A stretch of DNA of 64,000 nt from contig JADNRZ010000003.1 in assembly GCA_015501605.1 (NCBI GenBank), positions 1,364,001 to 1,428,000 on the forward strand, in the 5' to 3' direction. The position numbers and the translations under genes were made by a program. Shown piece by piece: positions 11,508 through 22,900 of the stretch (its first letter is position 1; each line of letters opens with the position of its first letter). The stretch comes from Panaeolus papilionaceus. Its lineage: Eukaryota > Basidiomycota > Agaricomycetes > Agaricales. The notes below the pieces were generated by a model. That model saw nothing but the letters and a program-made list of their open reading frames with translations, was not told where the DNA came from and made no database searches.

Positions 11508-12568
11508 TCAATCTTTGCGCAAAATGTACAAGTAATAGTGGAACGCCTCCCCGAGCTGTTTGATTTCCAGACTCGTTCCTTCCCTCTGCAAATATCTTCG
11601 GCGGAAATGTGGCTGACCAAAGGTTAGGTAGATGAACACGCCGCCTTTGCGAAGGACACTGGGTGGTGAGGTGAGTATGGTAATATAAGATGAGGCCGTT
11701 TCTGCTACACTTACCGCAACGCTTCGTCTACCTCTTTGTTGCAGTCCTCCATAACCTGTGCAGGCGGATCCTAATAAATTTATTTAGCATATTATTGACA
11801 ATACTCTTCATATACCTACCCATACATCTCCTTTCGCAGTCATCATAGCATCCATGGTTCCTAGGTGCGATGCTTTCAGAAAGAAGATCGGAGAATTTAA
11901 GACTAGTTTACCCTTGTCAATGGCAACATCAAAGCTCTCATCGTCGAAGTTTAACTCGCGAACGTCCATTTGGTGCCCTGATGGACCCTAGGTCAACATT
12001 GTGCCGAGTTGAAAGTGACGTTTAACACTCACACTCCATTTCAGGTCGGACCGTTGAATGACGGGCGCTCATTTTCTGGACCAGGACCGGAGAATACTGA
12101 CATATCGTCAGCCTACGCAGAATGAAGATCTGGCGGGTTTATTTACATCGATATTGACAATATTCCGGTATCCGTCCTCCCACATCTAATATTTTCCGGT
12201 GAGTACTAATGAATAAATACCAAGTCAAGAATCAAAATTGGACTTGCGTCTTGTGATAATGTTGAATTACCGCATCCCAACATGAGTATGTGGGCTGACT
12301 TTGTAGGGATTATTTCATGCAGTAGATCTGTCAAATCCGCGAACGACTTAAACCAGTCGAAGGACTCGTCGTCCGCTTCTCTTATGACGGTAACGCGTGA
12401 ATCAAGGCAGCACTGCGCCGGGAATTTAGTACTAACTGAGAATAACGATGATCCCTGCAATAATTAGCATTCAGTCGGTGTTTTGCTAAGTTTCGAATAT
12501 CAGAGAGAAAAGTCTCACCAGTATTCTCTGGTCCCATAGTGTTCGTTTTTACTTCCAAGCGCAGTCAT
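11508..12568 (-). CDS. EEF1AKMT4/METTL13-like class I methyltransferase
   Basis: Small SAM-dependent methyltransferase of the group that methylates lysines of elongation factor 1A in animals; the substrate here is unproven. Exons join to give NEHYGTREYWDHRYSQ, FDWFKSFADLTDLL, the SAM motif I ILMLGCGNSTLSQD, NIVNID, MDVRELNFDDESFDVAIDKG, and a C-terminal VLRKGGVFIYLTFGQPHFRR, all in family order. I read about eight exons, including one intron (12186-12247) with a GC donor (GAC/GCAAGT) rather than GT. The start is the ATG at 12568; the stop TGA is at 11508-11510. The length, roughly 200 residues, suits the single-domain EEF1AKMT4 type rather than two-domain METTL13. Confidence 0.8.
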
Positions 12569-12746
12569 TAATATTTGTATTTAACAGATAACAGAGCAGA
12601 TTTGAAGAAAGGTGATAAATTATAGATTAGATTACTACGGTAATTGGTTGTCTGTTTGGTATTCACTGTTAGACCAAATACAGACTTCAATCCATTGCAA
12701 CTTTTTGGATAGGCAATACATTTTCTCATCAGTCACTGTCCCAAAG

Positions 12747-14113
12747 ATGCCTACAAGTCGTTTCGAACCATCTTCAATAAAGAACAAAATAAAGCGCGAG
12801 GAAATCGCAAATAAAAACAAAAAGGCTAAAAACCAAGCCAAGCTCAAAAAGAGGTTAGAGCAGGCCAAAATCGAAGCCAATGACCCCGCTGTGAGGAAGG
12901 TAAGGCGTTTAGTTGGGACTCATTCAATTTCCAAAGCTGAGATCCAGAAACATTAGAAACGTCTAGCAGAAAATGTACCCCGCACGTTAGATAACATGCG
13001 CGAGTTTGATCCCTCAATATTGACTGCCGACCCTTCCTCAAACCAAAATGACCAACACGAAGAGCTTGCGTCTGACCTTGCTAACGACCCTTTCGCATCG
13101 TATTTCACTACTGTCGATGATCCTACAATCCCTCCGAAGATCCTGATCACGACGTCCCCGAAAGCATCAAAGGCAACGTACGCATTCTGTGACGAGCTCG
13201 TTGGTGTGTTCCCTGGTGCCGAGTTCATAAGACGGAAAAAAGGAAAAGGTTTTGAAGTAGGAAGGATTGCTGGTTGGGCTGCTGATAGGGGATATAAACA
13301 TCTTTGCGTGATCAACGAGGACATGAAAAAGCCGAGTATGTGTGTATTCTATAGTGTCGATCTGCGCTAACTTTGGAAACCAGACGCCATCACTCTCGTC
13401 CACCTACCGAACGGACCTTCAGCGTACTTTAAGCTGACCTCTGTGGAGCTAACGCAGCAAATCTTTGTATGTCTCGATCTATTTCATCTGTCTACATACT
13501 CTCAAACCATCGTTCAGGGACACGCGAGAGCTACTCCTCATTTCCCAGAGCTCGTCTTGAACAATTTTGTGACACGACTAGGAAACGCCGTTGGCAGATT
13601 GTTCCACACCACATTCCCGCAATTACCAGAATTCCAAGGCCGACAGGTTGTAACATTTCACAATCAAAGAGATTTCCTATTCTTCAGGCGTCATCGGTAG
13701 GTCGTTGGCGTCTATCTCATGTGAGTTGAGCTCATAACTCTTTTTAGCTATGCTTTCCGTTCCATCGAGAAAGTCGCTCTGCAGGAAATTGGACCTCGGT
13801 TTACATTAAAGCTGCGGTGGTTGAAGAAGGGGATCCCTGCAGTTAATAGAATCGGGGAAGAGCCTGAAGCTCTTATGTTTGATGAACCTTCTGCGCCTTC
13901 TGCAACTCCCGCCGATTCAGAAGTGAAACCAGAAGGCGAAAATGAAGAGGCTCCCGAAACCAGAAAGAAAACTATTCCACCAAAGCAAGACGAATTCCTC
14001 TGGCAATGGAAGGTTCGTGTTCACATTCCGAAAGAAAAAAAAACCCTCTTTTTCACCTCGTTTTGTCCATATAGCCGGAGCTGGAAATAAGTCGGAAAAC
14101 ATTCTTCCTTTGA
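12747..14113 (+). CDS. RPF1: Ribosome production factor 1 (Brix domain)
   Basis: Nucleolar assembly factor for the 60S subunit, needed for processing of 27S pre-rRNA. It has a Lys-rich N-terminal helix (KIKREEIANKNKKAKNQAKL), then the Brix domain: PKILITTSPKASKATYAFCD, FIRRKKGKGFEVGRIAGWA, HLPNGPSAYFKLTSVELTQQ and VVTFHNQRDFLFFRRHRYAF. C-terminal IGPRFTLKLRWLKKGI is the sigma70-like motif that closes the domain. Six exons are joined by short introns. The last splice (AAG/GTTCGT to ATATAG/CCGGAG) gives the ending WKPELEISRKTFFL, as expected for RPF1. An acidic/Pro insert (about 40 residues) precedes that end. The start ATG at 12747 begins MPTSRFEPSSIKNK, in line with fungal homologues. Confidence 0.92.
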
Positions 14114-14285
14114 TGTGCTTTTGATCAATTCCGAAGTACCTCGACGGCGATGTTGCTACATGTTCTACAGGGGTATATACATATATACAATATTAATCCC
14201 TGATGTGGTTTTAATCTACCACCCCCCGTCTGACGAATTCTGTAATTGTGTCTACTTGCGAATGTTGACATGATCTGGATTGGTA

Positions 14286-16649
14286 TTACAATTTAGCCTT
14301 CAACTGAGCAACTTCAGCGTGCAGATTGTATAGATCTTCGGCCGCCTTAGCAATATCCTGCACAAACTGTGCGTTGGGCATTTCCCTTCTGGAGGTAATG
14401 GTATATTGGAGGCGGTCTGTGAAGGCAATAGACTATAAGCAATCATCGGTGACGCAGAGGAAAGACAACACATACCGTCATACCCCGTCATATAGGCAAC
14501 TCCAAAGCCGTCGGGGACAACCTACAACTCAGTCAGTGAGATGTCTTCAAACTTATATGGTAGCTATACCTCTCCCCATCCATACACAGGGAAATGTTTG
14601 GAGAAGATAGCAGATGTGCTTAGTACCCAGTTGGAAGATCGAGTAAAGACAGGATCACTGTACAACGGATGGAGTGTTTCTCCGTCCTTCAAGAGCTTCC
14701 TGAGGCCTGCAAGAAACAGCAGATTCACGCACGGTTAAAAACAAAGGCAATGATTGGAACGTACCGAAGAAATGACGGTCAACACCCTGCCCCTGACCCC
14801 CAGCCTTTGCCAAGCTAACATGCTTTTTAGTAGCGGCATCAAACCGTTGCTTGCGCACTTCTGCGGTGATTGAGGGATCATTCATACTCTTCACCCATGC
14901 GTCAGACTCAGAAGTGACAACCCGGATCGCTTCAGTCCTCCCCTTGAAAAATTTGCGAGTGGTAGCAGCTTCATATGTTCCCCCAGTCCTATCTTTGTCG
15001 CCAAGTAAGCGACGGTAAGCAAGTTGAACAATCATTTGCGCCCATGAATCAGGGGATACACCGAATTTCTTAATGGCGGCCTTGCCATATGATGTAAGGT
15101 GGAAGCCTAGTTCTTGACTCTCTGCGAGTTCGGCAGCAGCATGGCCTGCTCGGGAAATAGCTTGGGCAGTGGCAGGGGAGACCTCCCAATCCAGTGGTGT
15201 GGGTGTCAAACTTGTAGAGGAAGAGCCGTGGTCGAAGTTGGGGTCGTAAAGAAGATCGAGCACTTCGTCGCACATCCTTGCAGTGGGTGTTCCGTCCATA
15301 ACCGAATGCTCTCCCATAAAGCCTGCATAAGCGTTGTCAAAGACAACAAACTGTAGTGGCTTGTCAACCCAGCGATTTCTCAGTCCAACGGGAACACCGT
15401 TTATAACATCTCCGTGCCAAAGGGCCCGACTGTGGTGGATAGGGTCCTGAGGACGGGATGAGTCCAGAGCAATAATGAAAGCGCTGGATTCGATAGTGTC
15501 AATTATACGGGCATTGTGGGGATTGGACCGGAGTTCGTCGTAGTCCTGACATGTATTGTTAAAACAGCGTCGTGGAGTAGTGTGAATATAAACCAATCAC
15601 CTTGGTCCATATATCACGATTGGAAGCCGTAAGAACACCGACACCGGGATACTCTTGAGTAGTGTTGTCATAAATGTGTTGTATTTGTCTGCCGGAATGT
15701 CAGTTCGTGCTATATAGCAGTAGCATATTAGCATGGTATATAAGCTCACTTCTCAATATCTGATGTGCTCAGTATGGTTCCACCGACAGCTACTTCGACT
15801 TTGTAGACCCGATTTTTGCGGATAACCACAATGTAACCAGAATCACCCGTGTCCCCAGGCCGAGCTGCAGATACGCTCCAGTCGTATGGTTGACCGGGAA
15901 CACGGCAGCAATCAAACATCCATCTAGTGCAAAGTGTTAAGCTTGTCGTACCCCACTGGTGCTAAGGTTATACCTGTAGGTATCCATGCAAAGAGATCCT
16001 TCCTTGGTCCCTTCAGGTGGGATCTTTCCTTGCTTGAGCTTCTGTCTGAAAAGCATGGCTGCCCGTGCAATACCAGCTGCTCTCGCGACAGGGGATTGCC
16101 CGAGGTGGGAAGGGGGGTTGTCAAATCCATCTGTTCCGTTGACTTAACAAGAAACCGGAAAAGGACGATACATCGATACTCACAGTAATAGGATACGTTG
16201 ACAACGACCTATGGCAATGGAATGAGCTATATCAAAGAAACTATAATATGAGCACCACTCACCGAGTCCCTATACCCAAGGTACCCCGCATTATCCCACC
16301 ACTCTTCGAGCCAATGCGAACGCTGATCTGCCCTTTGCAGTAAACGCTCATGTAGCTGTGGACCTTGGCTTTGAACAAAATCATCGATTTTCTCGATAAC
16401 AGTGTCGTATTCTGAATCGGACAAGGCAATTGGTTTCAAAGAGTCCTTCAGCCGAGCGGCTGTATCGGAAAGGGCTGGCACGGGAAGTTTGGGGAGGGTT
16501 GCTTGGCCTGCAAAAGTCGTTGTCCCCTTCAAAGGTTCTGGTGCTAGATCTTTCCAGTTAGCTGGTCGAACTCGCTTCATTGTCGAAGTTAACCTCCGTT
16601 GGCCAAGTGCAGAAAGTATAGATGTAGTTGGTGCTCTACGGGACAACAT
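14286..16649 (-). CDS. CAT2: Carnitine O-acetyltransferase
   Basis: Transfers acetyl groups between CoA and carnitine, moving acetyl units between peroxisomes, cytosol and mitochondria. Family motifs include PVPALSDTAARLKDSLKPI near the start, SHWLEEWWDNAGYLGYRD, the catalytic-His motif FMGEHSVMDGTPTARM, and GVDRHFFGLRKLL near the C-terminus. The N-terminus (MLSRRAPTTSILSALGQRR) has no acidic residue and resembles a mitochondrial presequence. A second in-frame Met begins MKRVRPANWK about 20 residues later. The protein ends AKL, a PTS1-type peroxisomal signal. This layout (long and short start plus PTS1) is how yeast CAT2 reaches two organelles. Several short introns interrupt the gene. Stop TAA is at 14286-14288. 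Confidence 0.92.
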
Positions 16650-16950
16650 AGCCACCTGTTGGCAGAGCAATCAGAGGGTTTAACTTAAACACAAGGACAT
16701 TATTAACACATGCCACTGAACCCATCACCCGGCATCTACCGGACCGGACCAATCATGGGCGTTAAAGGCTCAAATAGGGGCGAAATTGCCATCTTTCAAA
16801 ACATACTTGGGAATCAATTGTTTCAAATTGAAAAAGGGATTTCAGCAGTACAAGTATTTCGACTTCAAGATGTTCACTGCTTACACGCCACAAACTTAAA
16901 AATGTCTTCAAACCCTACCACGTTCTGAATGTAAGCGGACAATGTAGTCG
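16650..16950. other. Spacer between the giant-gene stop and the CAT2 start
   Basis: About 300 bp on the 5' side of CAT2 and the 3' side of the giant gene. It must hold the CAT2 promoter. A 72-codon open frame on the plus strand at 16710-16928 looks like chance. Confidence 0.5.
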
Positions 16951-19900
16951 TTATCCTCTGATCAAAGATCCACGCGGTTTTTTGAGACTTTCAGCTATGC
17001 CCAGGAAGGTCTCCGCAAGACGAACCTAATGAAGTTCATTGTGAGTTCAGCTCGTACAAAGGAGATATCGCTTACAGAATCAAGCGCAAGAGAAAACGAT
17101 GAATCAATGATGCTGGCATTGTTTTGGACTTCCAGGGCAATATGGACCATCCTTTGAAGGCTGGCATTACTCGAGCCAAATGACACGGTATGAAATGAGA
17201 GAGGTTTTCTGGGGGTCGGCAACGACATTAGTCATGTACCCTGTATTCGCTTTGGGTATAAAGAAATACCCTTTTGCAACAGATGCACGGCATAGCGTAC
17301 GGATTACTTGATCCTCTACACTGCATTCACCATCCGACAAAAATATAACAATCGGAGATCTGTAACAGGAGAACAATTAACGAATATAGATGTTCTGAAA
17401 AACACTATGCGTACCGCTCTGTGCTCCAGTGTTGCTTCATAACTTGTTCTGTTGTCTGTAGTGCCAAGGTATAATTTGTGCCGCCAGCAGCTCCGTACCG
17501 GAGTACTTTATCCAGTAGGCCGTCTGGAGAGCTTGTGAAGTCGTTTTCGACACAACGTACGGTGGTATGGTCAAACAGAATCACAGAATATGCATCGCGG
17601 CGGTTTTGTCCCGAGGCAGCGGACAAAACAGCACTCCGGGAGGCCCAGAATGCATAAAGCGACGAGAAAACCGCCCCAAGACGGTTGTCACTTTGTCTGC
17701 TTATCTTTTGAGTCACGGGAGTATTCTGGAGTGGTCGACGATCTTGACAGCTCATAGATCCGGACCTGATCAACTATCAGTGGCCCCGAAAGGACGTATA
17801 GGCTGGGATTAAAATCAACACGACACGGACCTGTCAATGACGAAGATTCTGTGTAGCTATATATCAGTAAACCGAGACTATAAGGAGTGTCTGGCCATGA
17901 TTTCGCTCACACATGAAAAGCCTGGTGCATAACAATCGGATTTTTGCAAGAGAACTGATGTCCATCGTTTGAAATGTACCTGGGAGTGTACAAGGGTCAG
18001 TGTGTTGACTTTGCAAAAAGGATCTGTATACATGTGGACCCACCCTAATGTTCCAGGAGCCTCGTCTGTTCGTTTAGGGTTATGGAACAATGGAAGGATG
18101 CAATAAGATGGCTGTGACGCCCCTGCAGCAGGATCCAATGTCTTGTGTTCGGCACCTTAACATTGTGTGAGCCATAATGCTTGATTTGAATGACAAGAGA
18201 GCAGACCTGAGCACATCGAATCACTGGGGACATGGTGTCGTAAGTACCTTCGACTGCAAAAATACAAATATTGGATTGAAGACACACCATCGCTCAAAGG
18301 TTGCTCGATCATCCCTTGAATAGGGGTCTACAAAGCTTCAATACAGCTCCGCGACCTGAGTAAAAGATGGTAATGGCCATTACCTTTGAAACCTGCAGAG
18401 CCTGTTCAATGGACCATTTCAAGAAACTGAATATCTTACACACATACCCGATCTTTGCCAGAATAGCTTGTGAGTAATCCAATCCTTTTCTTTGTTAGGG
18501 GCTGGGTTCATCCGTGTTTTGATATGCTGATGCTCGCCTCCTCTGCATGTAGCTGCATCTGGGTTCCGACAATAATCAAGGTGCACATGCCTTCCGAGGC
18601 TTTGGCAGACGAGGCTGCACAGCATTGGCGCTCCATCGTCATCCGACGCAAACTTATGACCATTTAATTCTAAGACTGCATCTTGAGTTTCCAACGCCCA
18701 TTTAGACCTAGACATAGAACCATGACTTGTCTCGTGCTCCTTCTGGGTGTGGCCTGGATTACATGTACTTAGTGACGCTCCGGGGAAGTGCGTGCAGTAC
18801 ATGGAATGCTCACCACGAGGCAGAGTGCAATAGTATCCACAATTACCACATCTGTGACACAACGTTCATTTTAGCATTGGAACAAACAGGTATATTAGTT
18901 CGTCAAACATACCGTTCTTCACAAAAGTGGAAAGCCTGTGGGTCGATGCTATGTTGATGCGCGCCATCGTGCTGGACACCGAAAGCAGGTATCGAGATGA
19001 CGCAGGGCAGTCGCTTGGCCACTGCCAACGTCGATAGTTCAATATATGGATAGCTTATCTATCGTCTTTGGGCAATAATTACCTTGAGAGTACTTGGTAG
19101 GGCGGAGTTGGGTCAGGACCATTAATTACTGTGATAATATACTATGCACTTACCTTGGTGTATTGGAATGTTTCATGCCGACCGGTGAAAGTTGCCTCGA
19201 TTGATTGTGGGGCGGTCTCGATTTCACACACACCTTCTGTAGCACAGAGGGCCTTGCATGGGTGTTGTTCCCTGCAATTGTAAAGTGTTGTACATTAAAG
19301 GGACTTTGTAAGTGAAGTATGCAATATATCAATCACTTGACACTCACCCGCATAAATGGCGTTCACCGGGGATAAATCCATGTAAGTGATCAGTACTGCA
19401 GCAGAGACGACTACATAGTTCGCACTGCATGGGGCACATTCGGTTATCACACAGGTGCTCAGTGTGCTCCTCGTTGCTAGAAAATGGGAAGCATAATCAG
19501 AGGCCACCTGCCAATCAAGATTCGAGAAGGAGACAAACCAAGACGAAACACATTTCCCGGGGCAGACGAAAGTCTTGCGATTAACATTTAATCCTAATGT
19601 TATGTTCAACTGACATGGCTGAGTGAAGAGGTTAAAATACGTGTAGGTTGTCTCCTGTCATGATGTGTGCAGTGTGCACGTACCTCTCCACAGGCATGAA
19701 TACGGGCTGAGCACATGTGTTCACCGTCTTGATGGCCAGCAATCTAGCGGGTCGAAAAGTAAGTATCGTTCACGGCATGAAAGGTGTATGAGGCGACTGT
19801 ACCTGGACACATTTTCCCAGGCATCCATTTCGTCCAGTCAATGAGCATAGATCACCGCAGAGATGGGCGTCAACATCACAGCTAGAACCCGTTCAATAAG

Positions 19901-22900
19901 AACCACTATCATTAAATTTAAACTGCTGCAACACAGACATATGCTTCCCGTTATGACCGGCCCTATGCATATAAAAGTTTTAAGAAGGCGCGAGCATGTT
20001 TAGTCCTTGACGAAATAACTTACGGATATCCACAGATGTCGTTGTGTTCTGCAGAAGGGTCTGCAGAATCTGTATATTCGCAAACAGCAGTACATTTGTG
20101 GTCGGTACCACAATTATGAGGAACAATTTCGATATGATGACGGCTGAAAACGCAGAGCAGACCACATTCCGAGCACCGGTGTCTGCACAGCTCGACATTA
20201 GCCTTGAGGTCGACAAACATTGCATCCACGGTGCGGTGCAAGGAGGTGATGCTTGGGTTGTCAGCAGGGAAGGCTTGTAAATTGATGGATATCCAGAGAC
20301 GGACATGCTCCATCCTTTTGTCAGTCAAGACTGTCAAGTAGCTGCTAAGTTCTTTCATCCATCGCTCGTCGCCATATTCAAATCGACGATCATAGTCCAT
20401 CCAGGATCTTGACAGAGCTTGGAGACGCGATTCACGCTCCTCTTGCTTCTGTAGTGTATCAGCAGTTGACAGGAAAAACAAGGAAGTCGCATCGGCAGGT
20501 ATGACTGGGACGTTGGTGTCCATATCCTTTAGGTTGTAAAATGTTTTCGTAAGTAATGCGCCTAGATACTAACAAAGTAAGGGTGCACCTTAAGATAGTC
20601 CACACCATCGGCACCGACCTCACCCATGCCCGTCATCACAGCATTTTGAAGTTTTGAGAGAATTTGGTGTACTCGGTGGGCTGCCATCGATTCTGTTGAA
20701 ATAGTTTAAACATTCATGTCATGTAGCATTTAGAAAGAGTGCACACGTACGTGATAGAGCTCGCCAATCATTCGTCTGCTAGATGTTAACGGAATACTGC
20801 AATGGAATACTTCTTCACTCACCTTCAATTTCGCCATCAACGTTTTCAATGTGTGTAAAAATTGGCCAGCACTTGAATGGGTGACTGGTTGCTGCTTCAA
20901 ACGCGAGATGAGCGTCGGGAAGAGACTATAAAACCCCTTTGATTCGATCACTGGCCATGGGATGATAGTAAGATTTCCCGAGTGTAATTGCGAAATAAAA
21001 TTGGCTTCTTGTTCGTCTTGAACAATTTTCTATTTCAAGAAAAAAAATCATCCAATAAATTTCACACCCGACAAGTCACAAAACAGATGCGAACTAACTT
21101 GGAACTTAGTAGAAAATCTCAAAAAAGATGAGCGAGTCAGCTGGACATACTGCTTGCATATAAGCTCATCATCTGGACTTACTCTCTAACTATTTCTTTT
21201 TTGTCAGAATCAACAACGTCCTTGAAGACAAAAAAAAATTGAATTTGTCATCTTTCAGAACAGGGTGTTGGTGAAACTAACCTTGATGATGATAGCCAGC
21301 GTCGATTTGAAGAGTGTGGGATTGGCTGCTGGATCCAAAACGGAGGATGAAGCTTGGAAAGAATGAAAGAGCCCAGTGATGTCTCGAGACAGAGCAAAAT
21401 TATTCCGGAAGAGGACCTTGAAAAAAAGTCCTGATCAAAACCTATTTCGAGGGCAAGGGTGGTGTTGACCTACTAGATTTGATATAGCCGTGTTAAAAAG
21501 AACAAGGAGTGTGTCTTCTTGAGCCGAGCGTTCAATGCTGTGAACACCTGACCACATCGTCATTTTTGTGTCAAAATATGGGATGGATGTAATGTGTCTA
21601 CAGTACCTTCAAAATCAAGAGCAATCAGAAGAGTGTCATGTGTGGGCGTAATAGACATCCAGACACCCTCTGCAAATAAGTTAGGCAATGCAACCTACTT
21701 TGATCATTTGAAGCTACTGACCTGTAGTTCTCATAGCACTCCCAGCAAAGGATGTATCGAGTAAATGATTTAGCGAATAGCTTTTCCCGACAGATTGTTC
21801 CCCTATAAGAGCAGGTAAGCATGCAGTGAATGTTGATAACATTGAAACATACCCATGGATGACACTATTTTTACGGGCTGTCGAATTTGGTCAATAATGA
21901 GGACTGATCTGAAGAGTGGAAACCGGCGAACCTTCTGCGCCATGTATGATTGGAGAATGGACTCGTACCACCCAAAGGAAATGCTATCCACGACAGTGCT
22001 TATGTCCGCACCAAGAAGCGATCTCTCGTATTCCGTTGAAGAAAGGCCATCCTTTAGAGGGATAAACCGGTTTTCCTTGGTGACGGCTATGTGAATCGGA
22101 ATGAGACAAAGCAAGTCAACGACCCATTCACCCGCTTTGAAGCATGACACAGCCAAACTATTATCATTCCCGTAACATACTCCTCTGTAGCTAGCAGATT
22201 CCACGCATATAGACTTCAAGACAAGGCCTGTTGGCTTCTTTGTGCTGGTTTCGAATGATCGAATCAGAGAGGTGAAGTACGGACGAAAGTCTTGATGAAC
22301 ATCACTTGCAAACACAAGGCGTTTTTGGCAACGGTTGGCAGAAGTAGTGGTGTGTCGCTCGATGCTGGTGGTGACTGGAAACCGGACCCACACATCCTTG
22401 TGACAATCGATGAAGCAGTTGTAGCGAGTACCCATATTAGATTTTCCCTCCTGGCTAGAAATGTTGCCCTTCTCTTGGAACATAAACTCCGTTGCCTTCT
22501 TCGTGATGTTCATCCTCAGCGACTGAACTTGCCGTGTCATGACATCTACTCCAACGAGGTAGACATTATTTCTGCTGACAAAGGAAGAAACACACAACGT
22601 ATTTGTTGGAATACTTGTCAGGTCAACCTGGACTCCGATGCTAGAACCGAATGTTGACCAGTGGTACGCTGTCATGGTCTTGGTACCTTCCTCCGATGTG
22701 AATACCGCAAAAAAGCATGAGCCCTCTGGGGATGAGTGGATGGACTGAGGGAGTTCATTAAATTTGAGATCTGCTGGCCTGGGACAAATAATTAACTGCT
22801 GGGGACTCTGCATTTCACTTGTCAATACGCACCTGCACTGCTGAGTATTCAAGGAGAACACCTTTGCGGTGGATCCAGCATCAATAAGTACCAGCTCTTC

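Noticed and set aside
16710..16928. 72-codon plus-strand open frame between CAT2 and the giant gene
   Set aside because: Short, no motif, lies in the CAT2 promoter; probably chance.
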